From NCBI GenBank assembly GCA_016748015.1, contig JAAOMT010000591.1:667996-731995 (forward strand): a DNA stretch of 64,000 bases, written 5' to 3'. Below, piece after piece: positions 1-12,089 of the stretch. This stretch comes from Geosiphon pyriformis. Lineage: Eukaryota; Glomeromycota; Glomeromycetes; Archaeosporales; Geosiphonaceae. Numbering within the stretch: position 1 is the first letter of the stretch; each line of letters opens with the position of its first letter. Both the position numbers and the translations under genes were made by a program. The notes beneath the pieces are model-generated. The model was given only the letters and a program-made list of their open reading frames with translations. It was not told the origin of the DNA and ran no database searches.

Positions 1-628
1 CAGGAATGGGATATCTTTATTCCATCAGTGTTACTAGCATACAGAACACTAAAACAAGATACTATGAAACACACACCATTTGATCTTACTTATGAAAGGA
101 CAGCAACATTACCAATTAATTTCACAGTGGAAACATACCCAGTGCAACCAATCAATAAAGAAAACTTTCAAGAGACACTCCAAAGAAGAGCCTACACTCT
201 TCTTAGTACACTGAAAGGAAAAAGAAAAATAGCAGCAACTTATATTGAACATTCCCAAGCTCAACAAAAAGAAAGACATGACAACAAATTACCACCTATT
301 ATCAACGAATTTAAAGTTGGAAATAAAAGTTCTCTTACACAGAACTAAGGCTAAAAAACAATGGAGTGGGAAATTTGAAAACAAATGGGATGGACTATTT
401 TATATTCATGAAATTCTAGGCAATGGATCATATAAGTTAAGGCTTGATGACAAAATATTAGCAAAAGTTGCACATGGAGACAGATTGAAACACTATTATT
501 CCAGAAACAATCCTGAACCATTAATTCCACAAATTGGTACACATTTCTCTTTAATTAATCCTAAAGATATTCTCCGAAATTTAGAACCAATAATTATAAT
601 AGAACAACAACCAAACTTGAACACTTAA
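1..628 (+). pseudogene. A1 integrase, C-terminal half (frameshifted)
   Basis: This encodes the end of the integrase core (the motif around FIPSVLLAYRTLKQDT is the usual 'LFAYRT' region) and the C-terminal GPY/F-like domain (KFENKWDG...ILGNGSYKLR). Integrase joins the cDNA to host DNA in the nucleus. The frame is broken near 322-329: A1 has one more A in an A-run than A2, so codons 1-106 and the rest read in different frames. A single homopolymer base is also a plausible assembly error. Apart from that break the segment is open to the stop at 626-628. The catalytic D,D,E residues lie upstream, outside the window. Confidence 0.85.
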
Positions 629-771
629 AGCTTACAATAATTTTCTAATAAAAACACAAAGACAAAAATAGTAAATAATTACAAAACACCCAAACCCAAA
701 AACAAATAAAAATCCCATATCCAAAAAATAATTTTCTTTATTCTCTTTTTTCATAATTAGTCAATTTTATC

Positions 772-1479
772 ATGATTATTTCTCGAAATATTCAACAAAT
801 ATCCCAAAAATTAATGTTAGTCTTGAAAACACTTCCTGACTTATCCATAACAATTAATGGAAGTCAAATTAATTACATTCAGAAAGAAACCACAGCCCCA
901 GTAGCAAATTATTTACAGAATTATCACCTCTATAGAAGAAAAACAAGAAGTCGCTCTGAGAATAGATTACCAAGATTTTTGAAGCAAGCACTAGAAGAAA
1001 ATTTTTTAATTGCTCCTATTGACATTTCACCAAATGCTACAATACAACAAAAACTTCTACTACTTCTTAATGAACAGAACAATGAACACATCCCTATCTA
1101 TAAATACTTTCAAATTAGAAAAACACTTTATGAACGAAAACTGAAACTTGAAGTAACAAATCTCACTCCTGAAGTTATACACAAACAAATCCACAATGAA
1201 TTCAAAACAGCAGCTGGACCAACAAACACTCACTACAAACTTAGAGCCACTCTTAGACTCTATGATTTGTTCAATACTTGTGAAAATGTTCTACAAAATC
1301 CAATACTGCAACCAATAAAAGTCCAATACATTGGCAAACTCACAGAACTGAAATTTCAACAATTTTCAGACCAGATTACTTCAATTATTTTAGATTACTA
1401 TCTCAATATTACAGATAGTGCTTGGACTTCGATGGAGCTCAGTTTTGAAGAGGAGATTATGTTACCAGTAGAATTTTAG
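772..1479 (+). CDS. A1 ORF3, conserved post-integrase protein of unknown function
   Basis: This is an intact 235-residue ORF starting 143 bp after the integrase stop. I do not recognise a known domain. Visible features are an N-terminal helical stretch, a short strand-like ITINGSQINYI, a basic patch rich in R/K (RRKTRSRSENR, about residues 55-66), and a helical C-terminal half. It has no signal peptide or obvious membrane segment, so it does not look like an envelope protein. A2 carries the same 236-codon frame with two stops. Families B and C have an ORF in the same place with a similar layout (motif ITIxxxxIxY then a basic patch). The last codons and the stop lie inside the 3' LTR, which begins at 1460. 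Possible roles are an accessory nucleic-acid-binding or assembly protein; this is inference. Confidence 0.75.
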   Translation: MIISRNIQQISQKLMLVLKTLPDLSITINGSQINYIQKETTAPVANYLQNYHLYRRKTRSRSENRLPRFLKQALEENFLIAPIDISPNATIQQKLLLLLNEQNNEHIPIYKYFQIRKTLYERKLKLEVTNLTPEVIHKQIHNEFKTAAGPTNTHYKLRATLRLYDLFNTCENVLQNPILQPIKVQYIGKLTELKFQQFSDQITSIILDYYLNITDSAWTSMELSFEEEIMLPVEF

Positions 1480-2431
1480 CTATTAATTAGCATGAAAATT
1501 ACCCTTATAATTCATATAATTTATTAGTATATTAATATCATTTCAAATTATCATTTATTATTTAATCAATTATCACATATCACGATTCAATTAAAATAAT
1601 CTAATTAGTATAACAGAAAGTAGGATGATCAAATTACACAATACCCTGAACTTTATAACATTCAAAAATTCGCCGAAATTTACAGAAATTCGCCGAAATT
1701 ATGAATAGTTCACCCAAATTAATGAATAGTTCAGCGAAATAACTTGTAGTTCATCAAAATGTATCTTTAGTTTGCCGAAATTTGAGCAAAAAGAAAAAGT
1801 GCAAGTTCATAGACTAGTACTACAACAAGTGTATAAAAGAAGAGCTTTTCTCTTCTGGAAAATGTATCTTACTTTAAATTTATCTCTTAAAACCGTTCCT
1901 ATATACACAAAAAGAAATAAATATCAAATAATTTGAAAAAACCAAATTCTTTAATTATTGTACTTGGAAAATCCCCAAAACCCAACTAACATTTCGAAAT
2001 TGATTAGCTACCAATTTCAGTAAACTGTTAGTGACCCCAGGTCTGGATAGAAAACGTTTCTCTTAACAAAATTCTATTTTTTTTACATTTCTTTTATTTT
2101 CTTTTTCTTTTCTTATTACAATCATTAGGGTAGTCTACAGACGAGATTCCTGTAGAAGAGTTGACTTTCACAGCAAAGTAACTATACATTTTAATGAGCT
2201 TCCAGATGAGCAATTCCTGGGAAAAAGTTGATGTTTACTACAATGTAACTACATAAAGTAACTGGCAAAGAATTGGCCATTCCACTTATAAGCCCAGCAA
2301 GTTCAAATTATAAGAGATAATTTGAAGATAAATTCAGTTACTGGAGGTCCAACTACTTCCTGGAAACATGAATTCACAGCAAACAGGTATCAACAACATT
2401 TAAAAAAAGAGACCAAAAGCCTCTGGTAACA
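1460..2431 (+). repeat. A1 3' LTR (972 bp)
   Basis: It begins TGTTACCAGTAG and ends CTCTGGTAACA, so the ends are inverted repeats. It matches both A2 LTRs. It contains 5-6 spaced copies of a CpG-bearing near-palindrome TTCGCCGAA and derivatives (about 1668-1790), followed by a TATA-like TATAAAAG at about 1834-1841. The purine-rich GAAGAGGAGATTA immediately upstream (1447-1459) is the likely polypurine tract and lies inside ORF3. Confidence 0.9.
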
Positions 2432-2435
2432 GCAC

Positions 2436-4067
2436 CTATGAATTTACAGTCATGCTTTTTGGTCTTATCAATATTTTTCCCATCTTTCAATGCCTAATGG
2501 ACAAAATGTTTGAATTAGTAAAAAAAAACTTTGTTTTGGTCTATTTAGATGACATAATAGTATACTCAAAAACTTGGAATAAATATTAGAACATTTACAA
2601 AAGATTTTTGATCTCCTTAGAAATGCTGGTCTCAAAATCAATCTAATCAAATCTTTTTTTGGACAACAATCTACTCAGTTCTTTGGTTATCTTATCACAA
2701 AAAATGGAATTTTTTCTAACTCAGCTAAATTTAAAAAAGTTCAGAACATTAGACAACCAATAAATGTTTCTAAATTATACTCTTTTCTTGGTTTGACTTC
2801 TTACAATTGCAAATTTATTAAAGATTTCTCCAAATTTATCTTTCTTTTCAATCAGCTACTCAGAAAAAATGTTAATTATTATTAGGGCACTTATCAACAA
2901 AAAGCTTTTGAAACTCTGAAAAAAAAACTTGTTACTGAACCAATCCTTAAACAATCTGATTTGGACCAATCTTTTATTCTGCACACTAATATATCTGGTT
3001 ATGGACTTGGTGCTGTCCTCTTATAAAAAAATAAAAATAATAAAAAACATGCTATAGCATATGCCAGTAGAACTTTCACACCAGCAAAAAAAAACTATTC
3101 AGTTACTGAACAAGAATGCTTAGTAGTAGTTTAAACTACTAGTTATTGGAATCAATATTTTTTTAGTGTGAAATTCCTAATAGTAACAGATTATTAAGCC
3201 TTGGTTTGACTGTATGATAAAAAAAAGCTAGAACACAAATGAATAATTTGCTGAATACTTCATTTAGATAAATTCGACTATGACATTTAACATCACAAAG
3301 AAGCAAATTATCAAAACACTGACACTTTCTCTAGATTTACTATACAGTAATAGTACAATTTTTCAACCAAATCAACTTAATTATTAGTAACTCTCTTATA
3401 AACAAACATAATAATAAACTTAGACAACTACTCTGTATTAATAAAATTCTTGGGTAAAAAACAATATCCATTAGAATACACTTAACAGCAAAGAGAACAT
3501 TTGCACAAACAATCAAATTTCTATTTGATTTGCCAGAACCAGTTATATAAAAAAAACAGAAAAGATCTTGACTGCTTTTAAAGAGTTATTAGATTTGAAA
3601 AAAAAGAAATTGTAATCTACTATATGTATACTGATCTATTAGCTTAACACTTTAAAAAAACATAAACAATACAAAAAATCTTAGCTTGCTATTATTGGCT
3701 TATCTTAAAAAAAGACATTGTTGAGTACATCAAAACCTGTAACATTTGTCAAAGAAAAGGCAAATCCAATCAAAAAAAAGATATTTATTCAATCTTTGTT
3801 GGTTAACTATTTGACAGAATTAGCATAGATGTTGTTAGATTTCTAATAATAACTTCTGATAATAATAGATATATTATTATAGCTACTGATTATCTTACAA
3901 AGTAAGTAGAAACAAGAGCCATTTTAGACAAAACAACAGTCTCAATAGCCAATTTCATTTATGAAAATATTATTTGTTGTCATGACTGTTCCAAAAAACT
4001 TTTATCTAACAAAAAAAAGCTTTTCTCAGTACACTGGTTAAAAAACTTTGTAGAAAAATGGAAATAT
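2436..4067 (+). pseudogene. C1 RT / RNase H / integrase, first block
   Basis: The sequence aligns with C3 pol from the RT 'TVMPFGL' motif, through the YLDD box (VYLDDIIVYSKTW at about 2539-2577), connection, RNase H and the zinc-binding and core parts of integrase, up to about the third catalytic region. Stops and A/T changes are dense: W codons are mostly TGA/TAG and Q codons are TAA. The reading is cut at 4067 by insertion of C2 and continues at 21886. It is not expected to make protein. Confidence 0.8.
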
Positions 4068-4755
4068 TGTTACAATTGAAACTTATACTTCTTATTAATT
4101 ATCACATGTATTAGCCACTGATGTTATATAAATTAGCCACTCTATTTTTAGTAAGTGATTATTGACCTGATCAATGACCTAACCATTAACCTGATCATTA
4201 ATCTGATTATTGACCTGATCATTAATCTAGTCGTTGACCTGATCATTGACCACTTTGATAGCTATATAAGTGATAAATTTTTTAATTGTAGAAAAGTATA
4301 AAGAAATCAAAGAAATAAAGAAATAAAATAACAACTTCATCTCAATCCTTTTCTTATTGCTAATTTCTCTTTTCCTACTTTCAAGTATCTGAATATCTTA
4401 AAGATAAAAGATTACTTGTTGGTTATTCCTTACCCTTTTCCTAAAACATGTAATTGCAATATTTGGAGATTATTAAATAAAACATGACTGAAGAGCACAT
4501 CTGATACTTGATATTAAATTCTAAGAGCACTGACATGAGGCATAGAATTATACCAATTGTGATCATTTGTTGACAGTACGAACTATTCCTCTATCTTCAG
4601 ATTTCCCGGTTATCTTTAAAAAGTATAGCAACTGAAATATTTTATGAGACTGATCTTGCACATTGAATTTTTACTCATTCAATTCACTCTTTGAAGTTGA
4701 ATTCACCTTTGATTATTTCTATCACCCTACAATTCTGTTCTTTCTTGCTATCCAT
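4068..4755 (+). repeat. C2 5' LTR, main part (rest at 14900-14928)
   Basis: It begins TGTTACAATTGAAAC, as C-family LTRs do. It includes a 12-bp tandem repeat of the type GACCTGATCATT (about 4160-4250) followed by CTATATAAGTGATAA, a TATA-like element. The LTR is cut at 4755 by B1. Its final 25 bp plus the target duplication (CCAT/CTAT) follow at 14900-14928. Confidence 0.88.
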
Positions 4756-5592
4756 TGTTACTCATAAAAAAAAAAAAAAACAGATATAGAAAATAGCAGA
4801 CCAATAAGAGAATAGTATTTAGCATGTGAACACATCACTCAGCAATGTAGAGCAATGTCAGAAATCATGGCATATTGCTCAGCAATGTGGAGTGATGTTA
4901 GAAAATTAGAGCACATTGCTCAAGAAATTATAGCACATTACTTGGAAATGTGAGTGATCTTGTAGAACATCTATTATGTATATATAGTAATAGCATTAGA
5001 AATAGAAAAAAAACAGAATTCTTTAGTTAGAAATCTTCTATTCACAAATATTGAATAAATAAATCATCTACTATTCAAATCTACTCTCCACTATCAACAC
5101 TTTATGTTGATAATAATTGATACTTAACTATGCTGGAACAATAGCTCTTGATCATGGCTATTGATGAGATACTAATTTGTGTATTACCTTGGCTTATTTC
5201 TTTATTTTCTTTTATTTTCTTTCTTTTTTTGATTTTTCTTGTTGAATACTAACTAATTAAGAATTAAAGCACTGAGTAATTGACATTACGGATAGTCTGG
5301 TAAAAGTCCTAGAAATAAGGGTAAAATTATATATATATTAACGAATAGCTTATCAAAAGAGCACAAATGCCAGAATAAATCTGGCCACCAAGCTGAGAAA
5401 GAAATTGAGAACAACTCATAAGGAAACTACGAATAACATCAACAAAGAATCTCTGTTCATTATACAAAGGATTCAACTCTAAAAACTTTCAGATACAACC
5501 AACATACCAGTATTACCAGCATTGCCAAGATATTGAGCACCAAGTTATGGATTTGTTATTTGATTTGAGATCCCAAATAATCATCTGTAATA
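4756..5592 (+). repeat. B1 5' LTR (837 bp)
   Basis: It opens with TGTTACTCAT and an A-run. It holds 3-4 tandem units of about 42 bp, each with the inverted repeat ACATTGCT-c-AGCAATGT (about 4824-4960), then a TATA-like TATGTATATATAG. It ends ATCTGTAATA, with TA for the usual CA. The 3' LTR has about five of the repeat units, which accounts for most of the 60-bp length difference between the two LTRs. Confidence 0.88.
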
Positions 5593-5594
5593 TT

Positions 5595-5611
5595 TGGTGC
5601 TCCCTGTGAAG
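5595..5611 (+). promoter_or_regulatory. B1 primer-binding site
   Basis: TGGTGCTCCCTGTGAAG begins two bases after the LTR. TGG complements a tRNA 3' CCA end. Family C uses the same sequence, with GG as the last two bases, so B and C appear to share a primer tRNA. I cannot name the tRNA from the sequence alone. Confidence 0.75.
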
Positions 5612-5655
5612 TATAATCCTACAGAGAACCAGCACCATTAACAATCATCCAAAAG

Positions 5656-7800
5656 TGGCAGAATCAGAAATCATAGGAACAAACCATTTAGGATTTGCCA
5701 AATCCTTATTTCAACAATACAGTTAACAAATAGGATTGAACAATAATCATTTCTCAGCTGAATCAGCCTTCAACTTTTATGTCAACAATAAAATTACAGA
5801 CTGCTTAGGAGGAACAGTTAACATTGAATCTGCAAGAGAAAATTTCTATACAGAATTATTTCAACATATTAGCTTACCAAGAAACTACAGTTTTGCACCA
5901 ATTATTAGGGAAATCAATCAAACTATTAAAAAGTATACACAACAACAATTCCCCATCACCTACGTAGATAAAAGCAAAGAAAGATTGCAAACTCCAGCAG
6001 TAACACCAAAACAAATCCAACCACTCAATTGGAAGAAAACCTGAGTTGAATCACCCATCTATCTATTATACCATTATATGTCTGGAAGTGTCATCAACAT
6101 CTCATCAACAGACATGTTCACATCAAACACAACATCAATCTTCGAATGCTTCCCATTTCAAAGTAAACAATGGAAAGCAGAGTTATTAAGACCATATGGC
6201 AATTACTTTGAAGAATTTAAATTGTAATTGCTGACACCATCAGGATTCCAATTATTACCACCTCAATCAGATTTCAGAAATACAAGTCCTTGGGAAATAA
6301 CAGAATTAGAAAAAAAGGAAAAAAAAGAATCTAAAAATCAAGAATTTACTTACCAGAACCCAATTACAGAAAACTCAGAATTTAGAACCCCGAATCTTCA
6401 AACCCAGCAAAATTCAAATTTAGAAAACCCAGAAATCAAAACTCCAAATATTCAACCACCATCAAATCAGAACAATCAGAATTCCAATCTAATTAATCAA
6501 CCGGATCTATCTCCCATTATCGTTATTAACCCACCACCAGTTGAACCAATTGGCCAGCCACTACAACAATCACACCAGCAGATTCAACAGCTACTAGTAC
6601 CACTTCAACAATTACCACAACACAACTTAGATCCAATGGTATACGCACTAATAGCCAAACTCGAAAAATTCACCAGCAAAGAGGACAATGCCCAAGTATG
6701 GCTAAATAATGTGGAGAAAGCCATTGCAGTTAATGGCTGGAATGATGCCAGAGCCATGCAAGCCATCCCATATTTTCTCCAGAATACTGCCAATTTATGG
6801 TATCAAAGTCTGATCAACAAATCCCAAGATTTTAATGCATTCAAAATAAAGTTCTTAAGATACTTTAGCAACAATAACAGCATTAACAAGCTAGCAAATA
6901 TCTTCACTACCATCAAACAAGGAGAAAATGAAGCAGTCACTACTTACTTAGAATGCTTCCACAGAAATCTGCACCAGATCCAAGCCATTGACCCCAATTA
7001 TTTCACAGTAGCCCAGATCCTAAATCAGTTTATTTGCGGATTACACAGTAGCATCCTACAACACGTATGTCCAATGCATCCCATCAATCTGCAAGCAGCC
7101 ATCACAAATGCCAGAGATTTTGAAGCCACTGAACTCGAAGCTAACCATGTCCAAGCCGTTAATCTAGTAATGAATAAATTATCTAAATTGGATTCCAAAT
7201 TGAAACAATTTAGTAATTCCATCAATCAGAAATTAGAAGGATACTTAGTTGACAATCATGCAATTTATCAACCACCACAATGACATAATAATTCTGGAAA
7301 CATGAATCATTTCCAGAATCAGTCATGTCTATCATTGTCGACCAATCAACAGTGGCAACAAAAAACATGTGTTTGTCACTATTGTGGTAAACAAAAATAC
7401 CTACAAATTGATTGCTGCCATCACTTAAATAACCAACAATCAGGAAATCAATATCAAAATCCCAATTGCTTGTTTCACATTCTGAATAACACACCGAATT
7501 CAGAGCCATACCATCAGAATTACTTATTTATGATACAGCAGCCACTTTATCAACCACCAGTATATTAAATGCCAATTTATCAACTGATGACACCAGCAAT
7601 TTATCAGCCACAACCACAACCCATTTATCAGCTGCAGCCCCAGGTAATGTATTAGCCCCAACAAATTCAAACACCGCCACAGAACTTACTGCAAAATGGA
7701 ACCCAAAGGTCGAGATTGACCCAACAAAGCTGGAAATTGTTGATGGTAGTCCATCAACCAATCCCCAGTTCCACGGCACAACCATTAGGCTCTCAACAAT
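5656..7800 (+). pseudogene. B1 gag
   Basis: This is structural Gag. Reading starts near 5656 where an ancestral ATG is now GTG. It passes a stop at about 5725, an N-terminal segment (5736-6044), a proline/asparagine-rich linker, and a capsid domain (about 6640-7230; W and Y-rich motif like AMQAIPYFLQNTANLWYQ). An in-frame TGA follows at 7281-7283. Beyond it is a CCHC-like knuckle (CHYCGKQKYLQIDC, H lost) at about 7376-7417 and a Q/P/Y-rich tail. Element A2 has TGA-C at the homologous place. Other stops look like mutational damage. Confidence 0.75.
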
Positions 7801-7805
7801 AGAAT

Positions 7806-8351
7806 TTGGGCACCGAGTATGCCCAAAACCCAAATTCTCAGAACTATTTAAGTCTTCTTGTCACTCCAGAAGACACCCAATCCAATAACCCAGAAACTAA
7901 CCAACACCCAACACTTATTAGCAACATTTTGCCAGCTACTATCACCAAGAACAAATTACTAGATGCCATCTTTCTATTTGAACCCAAAAAACCATCAATC
8001 ATGTCATTATTTAGTGGAGCTGCTCTGGAAGAAAATCCTATTACTGTCATGTACACTGATACAAAAGTTAATGGCCATACCATCAAACTAATCCTAAATA
8101 GTGGATCAGCTGGCAGTATTATCACATAACAACTCATGGACCAATTAGGTCACCGAGTTGATCACACTGCTAGCATGTGTATAATCACAGCTGACAGAGT
8201 GACTAAAACTCCAATTGGTGAAATCAACAACTTTTCTTTCGAAGTCAATGGCATCAGTATTCTCATCAAAGTCTTAGTAATAGAAGCAACCCAATATCAA
8301 GCATTGGTAGACAACAATTGGTTATCCAAAACTAATGCCATACTCAATTAG
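7806..8351 (+). pseudogene. B1 aspartic protease
   Basis: This is a retropepsin-like domain: KLILNSGSAGSIIT (about 8086-8127) corresponds to ILDSGSAGSIIT of A2, with the catalytic Asp changed to Asn (GAT to AAT). A stop (TAA) follows, and the reading continues to 8351 through PIGEINNFSFEVNGI and QALVDNNWL, the latter at the usual flap/GNDWL position. With the active-site Asp lost the enzyme should be dead. It would normally cut Gag-Pol. Confidence 0.75.
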
Positions 8352-8759
8352 ACCACTTAAGAATTACAACTCAGTCAAAACAGTTGACACACACATGTAC
8401 CAGCCACATGTGGCCACTTTAAAACCACCAACTCAACAACTCCACTCATTGAATTGGAAGAAAAAAAGGAGAAACCTATCTGGAAAGCTTATTAAGTGTT
8501 CTGGACCGACAAAGATCACAACAAACTACTGCCTATACTCTCCTGGGATGACAATAGTAAAGGAAAACAGAAGGAGACTGAGCTTATTTGGAATACCAAT
8601 TAAACCTGAGAAATTGACAATGACCAAGATGAACTAACTTGGAAGTGAACAAACAATAATAGTAAGGAGAAAGAAAAAGAGAAGGAAAAGGAAACAACAC
8701 CCATTAACAGTACTTATAGCCCATATGCTTACACTTTACTACTGTCATCTGGTTATCAC

Positions 8760-9400
8760 CAACCAAAACTGGTATGTGTCAATTGTGACAAGAAATTGTC
8801 ATTAATGGGCGCATGTTGTGGTGATAACAAAAAATACTCTACTGTCACCAGATTTTACTGCCATCCATGCGTCATAAAGTGCTTTGGATGATTGAAATGA
8901 CAAGGAAAGTGGGACAACCAACTATGTTTCACATGTGGAATGATTTTGCCTGATGAAGGAATGTGGAATAACATTCTTGGGCAAGAAAAAATGTGCAATG
9001 AGACATGTCAGTATACCATCTTGATAAATGACTGGGTATGCAAGAGAACACCAATCAATGACACATGAAAAAGAGCATTATGATAATTGGAAAGATATCT
9101 CCAGAATAAACATAAACTTTGGAGAATGGCATATGTGAAAGCAGAAGGTGCAACAACCAGCGAATTACTGAAAATAAAAAACAATCTTCTATTTCTTTCT
9201 GAACCCAAATACATCCAAACTTTTAACATCTTTGGCAACATCAAAAATGACCTAGAAGAATTCCATAAACACTACTAGCAATTAATGCCCACAATAGAAG
9301 AACAGAAACAATGCTTGGAAGAAATCAACACTCAATTATGTGACCACTGTTTGATTCCATGTGACTTCTAGTATTGTAATAAGTATAACCTCATTTACAA
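8760..9400 (+). pseudogene. B1 cysteine cluster between protease and dUTPase
   Basis: Reading through two or three stops, the segment shows repeated C-x2-C pairs (CVNCDKKL, CHPC, CFTCG, CNETC, then CDHC...). A2 has the same spacing (CKDC, CYFCKAC, CLICG, CDQTC, CKEC). It looks like a set of zinc-binding knuckles, but I do not know a named family for it. It lies immediately upstream of dUTPase in the same polyprotein frame. Confidence 0.6.
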
Positions 9401-9413
9401 TCTACCACCACGC

Positions 9414-10715
9414 ATGATCTACACAATTACAGAAAAAGAAGAACCAATCAATCACTGTGCATCAGAATCGAAATCAACTTTCAATTCTGATTCAAACTTC
9501 AACAACAATGACAACAAAAACAACGGTTCCAGCTCTGCTCCAAATAACAACAAAAATTATGGCAATTCAAATTCTGATTCAAACCCCAAAACCTTTATTG
9601 CACTTCCTAATCTCTCCAAGGAACAGGAACTCAAATGGTATAGTGATAATAATGAAGGTATCATGCCAGAATGCACACATAATACTAATGCAGGATTTGA
9701 TCTGAGATATCCAGGAAAAGAAGCTATCAAATTGGAACCAAATTTGCACACATATATTGATCTCAAAATAGCTCTGGAAATTCCAGCAACAAATATGGTC
9801 CAATTAGCATCTAGAAGTAGTTTAGCAAAAAAAAGAATCAACATTAGAGGAGAAATAATTGATATGGGATATGTAGAAAATATTATCACCATGCTACAAA
9901 ATGACTCAGAAAAGACCTATATTATAGAACCAAATGAAAAGATAGCACAGGCAATATTCTTATCTCTAGTGAAGATAGTTCAATTAGTTTTAGTGGGAAA
10001 GAAGAAAGAATTAGATATAACAGCAAGAGGGATACAGGGATTTAAATCAATGGGTAGAATAGATATACCAATTAATATGGCAGAAAAAAAAATTGTTGAC
10101 AAAGGAGAAATTATCTCAACCCATCAAACAATTTCCATTCTATCATATGACCAATATGGGTTAACCATAAAAAGAAAAGTAAAAAATCAAGCTCAGTTGT
10201 TTGAAGCAGAAGTCACCATTTGCGAATCAGGGGAGATTGGATTCACTAATCTCTACATATTAGTCAAAAGCCCCAAAAATATCAAAATTCCCATCTACAA
10301 TACAACCAGAAGTGTCATCGAAATACCAAAGGGAACCATCATTGGATATTTAACCACCAAAGTAAAGGATCAACCACCAAACCACATTCCAGATTTTCTA
10401 CAGCTTTGCAGATATGTGGATATTACATCACAAACCATTTATGGAAAAAGTAAATGTTATCTGTTTCAACCAGAACAATTAGAACAAATGAACATGGGGA
10501 ATCTAGATTCACTTCAACAGATGCAATTCAAGATGTTACTTAACAATTTCAATGACATTTTGCCAGTAAAAATGAATTTGGCTGAACCAACATCATCCAG
10601 TATTAGATCAAGACTGGAGATACAATGCCAATTAAACAAAGAGCATACAGAGTACCACCAGCTAGCCATGAGATCATTTGTCAAGAAATTAACCAAATGC
10701 TTGACAATGGGCTAA
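9414..10715 (+). pseudogene. B1 dUTPase domain, leading into RT
   Basis: This is an open stretch of 433 codons. After an N/S-rich linker comes a trimeric-type dUTPase (about 9640-10090) with recognisable motifs 1 (AGFDL), 2 (SRSSLA), 3 (IIDMGY), 4 (EKIAQAI) and 5 (RGIQGFKSMG). dUTPase hydrolyses dUTP to dUMP and keeps uracil out of the cDNA. Motif 3 has lost its G-x-G surroundings and motif 5 reads GFKSMG instead of GFGSTG, so activity is doubtful. The C-terminal part is a linker to RT. I mark it as a pseudogene because the polyprotein is broken on both sides. Confidence 0.85.
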
Positions 10716-11890
10716 TTCAGCCATCAATGAGTCCATGGTCATCACCAGTGGTACTGGTTCATAAAAAAAATGGAAAAATCCGTTTTTGTGTAAACCACCA
10801 AAAACTGAATGAAGTAACAAAAGGTAATAGCTATCCAACTTCAAAAATCCAAGAACTATTCAATGCTTTTGGAGGAAATAAATAGTTCTCAACACTAGAT
10901 TTAAATAGTGGTTACTGACAAGTAGCTATGAATCCAGCTGACAAAGAAAAAACAGTGTTCATCATAAGAAAGAGAAATTTTGAGTTTGAAGTCATGCCAT
11001 TTGGCTTGATGAACGCTCCAGCAATATTCTAATGGCTTATGAAAATTGTTTATATTAGATTACTATGAAAATCAGTAGTTGTATACTTGGATAACACCAA
11101 TGTGTTCTCAAAAACATTTTATGATCATTTGCATTATCTCCAACAAGTGTTTGAAAGATTGAAAAGAGCAGAATTGAAACTAAATACAACCAAATGTTTC
11201 TTTAAAAAAATTAAACTCAAGTTTTTGGGACATGTAGTGAGCAAAGATGGAATCAAAATGGATCCAGACAAGATTGAAGTAGTTAAAAACTTCTGGTACC
11301 AACCAACTTGACAGAATTAAGAGCATTTTTAGGTTTTGCAGACTATTATTGCCATTTTATTAAAGACTTTTCAAAACTGGCTCAGCCACTTCACTATCTA
11401 CAGACCAAGAATGTGAAGTATGAATGGACCAAAGCTCAACAAGAAGCATTTGACACATTAAGAAGAAAGTTTATCCAAGCTCTAGTATTGATGTATCCAG
11501 ATCACAGCAAACTATTCATAATCACCACTGATGCATCAGATCAAACATTAGGAGCAGTACTATCACAGAAAAAATCAGATGGAAGAGAACATTCAGTAGC
11601 TAACACTAGTAGAAGCTTAAGTTCAGCTGAGAAGAACTATGGAACTCCAGCACTAAAACACTTAGCTATCTATTGGGCTGTCATCAAATAGAAGAAATAC
11701 TTGAGTCAAAAGTTTGAAGTGTATACTGATCACAAAAAATTGACTTCAATCCAAAAACAAAAATTTGCAGACAATTACCATGCCAGATAGAAAATAGAAC
11801 TTTCACCATTTAATTATACAGTACATTATAAAAAGGGAAAAGACAATGGAAATGCTGATGAATTATCATGAATAAGACAAATCTAAAAAC
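10625..11890 (+). pseudogene. B1 reverse transcriptase and RNase H
   Basis: RT motifs are visible across three frames and several stops: SSPVVLVHKKNGKIRFCV, then the MPFGLMNAP region, then VVYLDNTNVFS at 11081-11113. The YxDD box is YLDN, and A2 has the same. The connection domain (FLGHVVSKDGIK, LRAFLGFADYY) and RNase H (TTDASDQTLGAVLSQ; the DAS motif) follow to about 11870. Stop codons at former W/Q positions show that it is inactive. Confidence 0.82.
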
Positions 11891-12089
11891 ATTTCAACCC
11901 AAAAAATATAATAAAAGATAGACACACAAAAATACAAACAACTCCAGCATTATATAAATACTCAATTGTTCAAGAAAAAATTATCTCAAAAAGAACAAAA
12001 CAACATAAAACAACAATCAAAATATTTTATTAATCATTAAAATATACTCTACCAGAAGAACAGAAGAAATCCAGATCAACCAATCAGAG

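Larger units (their letters stand above)
1..2431 (+). mobile_element. Ty3/gypsy element A1 (family A), 3' part
   Basis: This is the right-hand end of a family A LTR retrotransposon whose 5' part lies outside the window. In order it holds the integrase C-terminal half, an extra ORF (ORF3) and a complete 3' LTR. It matches element A2 (41466-53303, minus strand) throughout, so the family assignment is direct. The base after the LTR resumes family C RT sequence in the middle of a codon run ([11 protein letters not shown] in intact copies), so A1 sits inside C1. The right-hand target duplication would be GCAC at 2432-2435; the left copy is not visible. Confidence 0.9.

Noticed and set aside
322-329. 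Programmed +1/-1 frameshift within A1 integrase
   Set aside because: It is a single extra A in an A-run compared with A2, located in the C-terminal domain where no frameshift is expected; better seen as mutation or assembly error.
772-1479. ORF3 as an envelope (env-like) gene
   Set aside because: It has no signal peptide, no convincing transmembrane helix and no glycosylation or cysteine pattern of env proteins in any of the three families.
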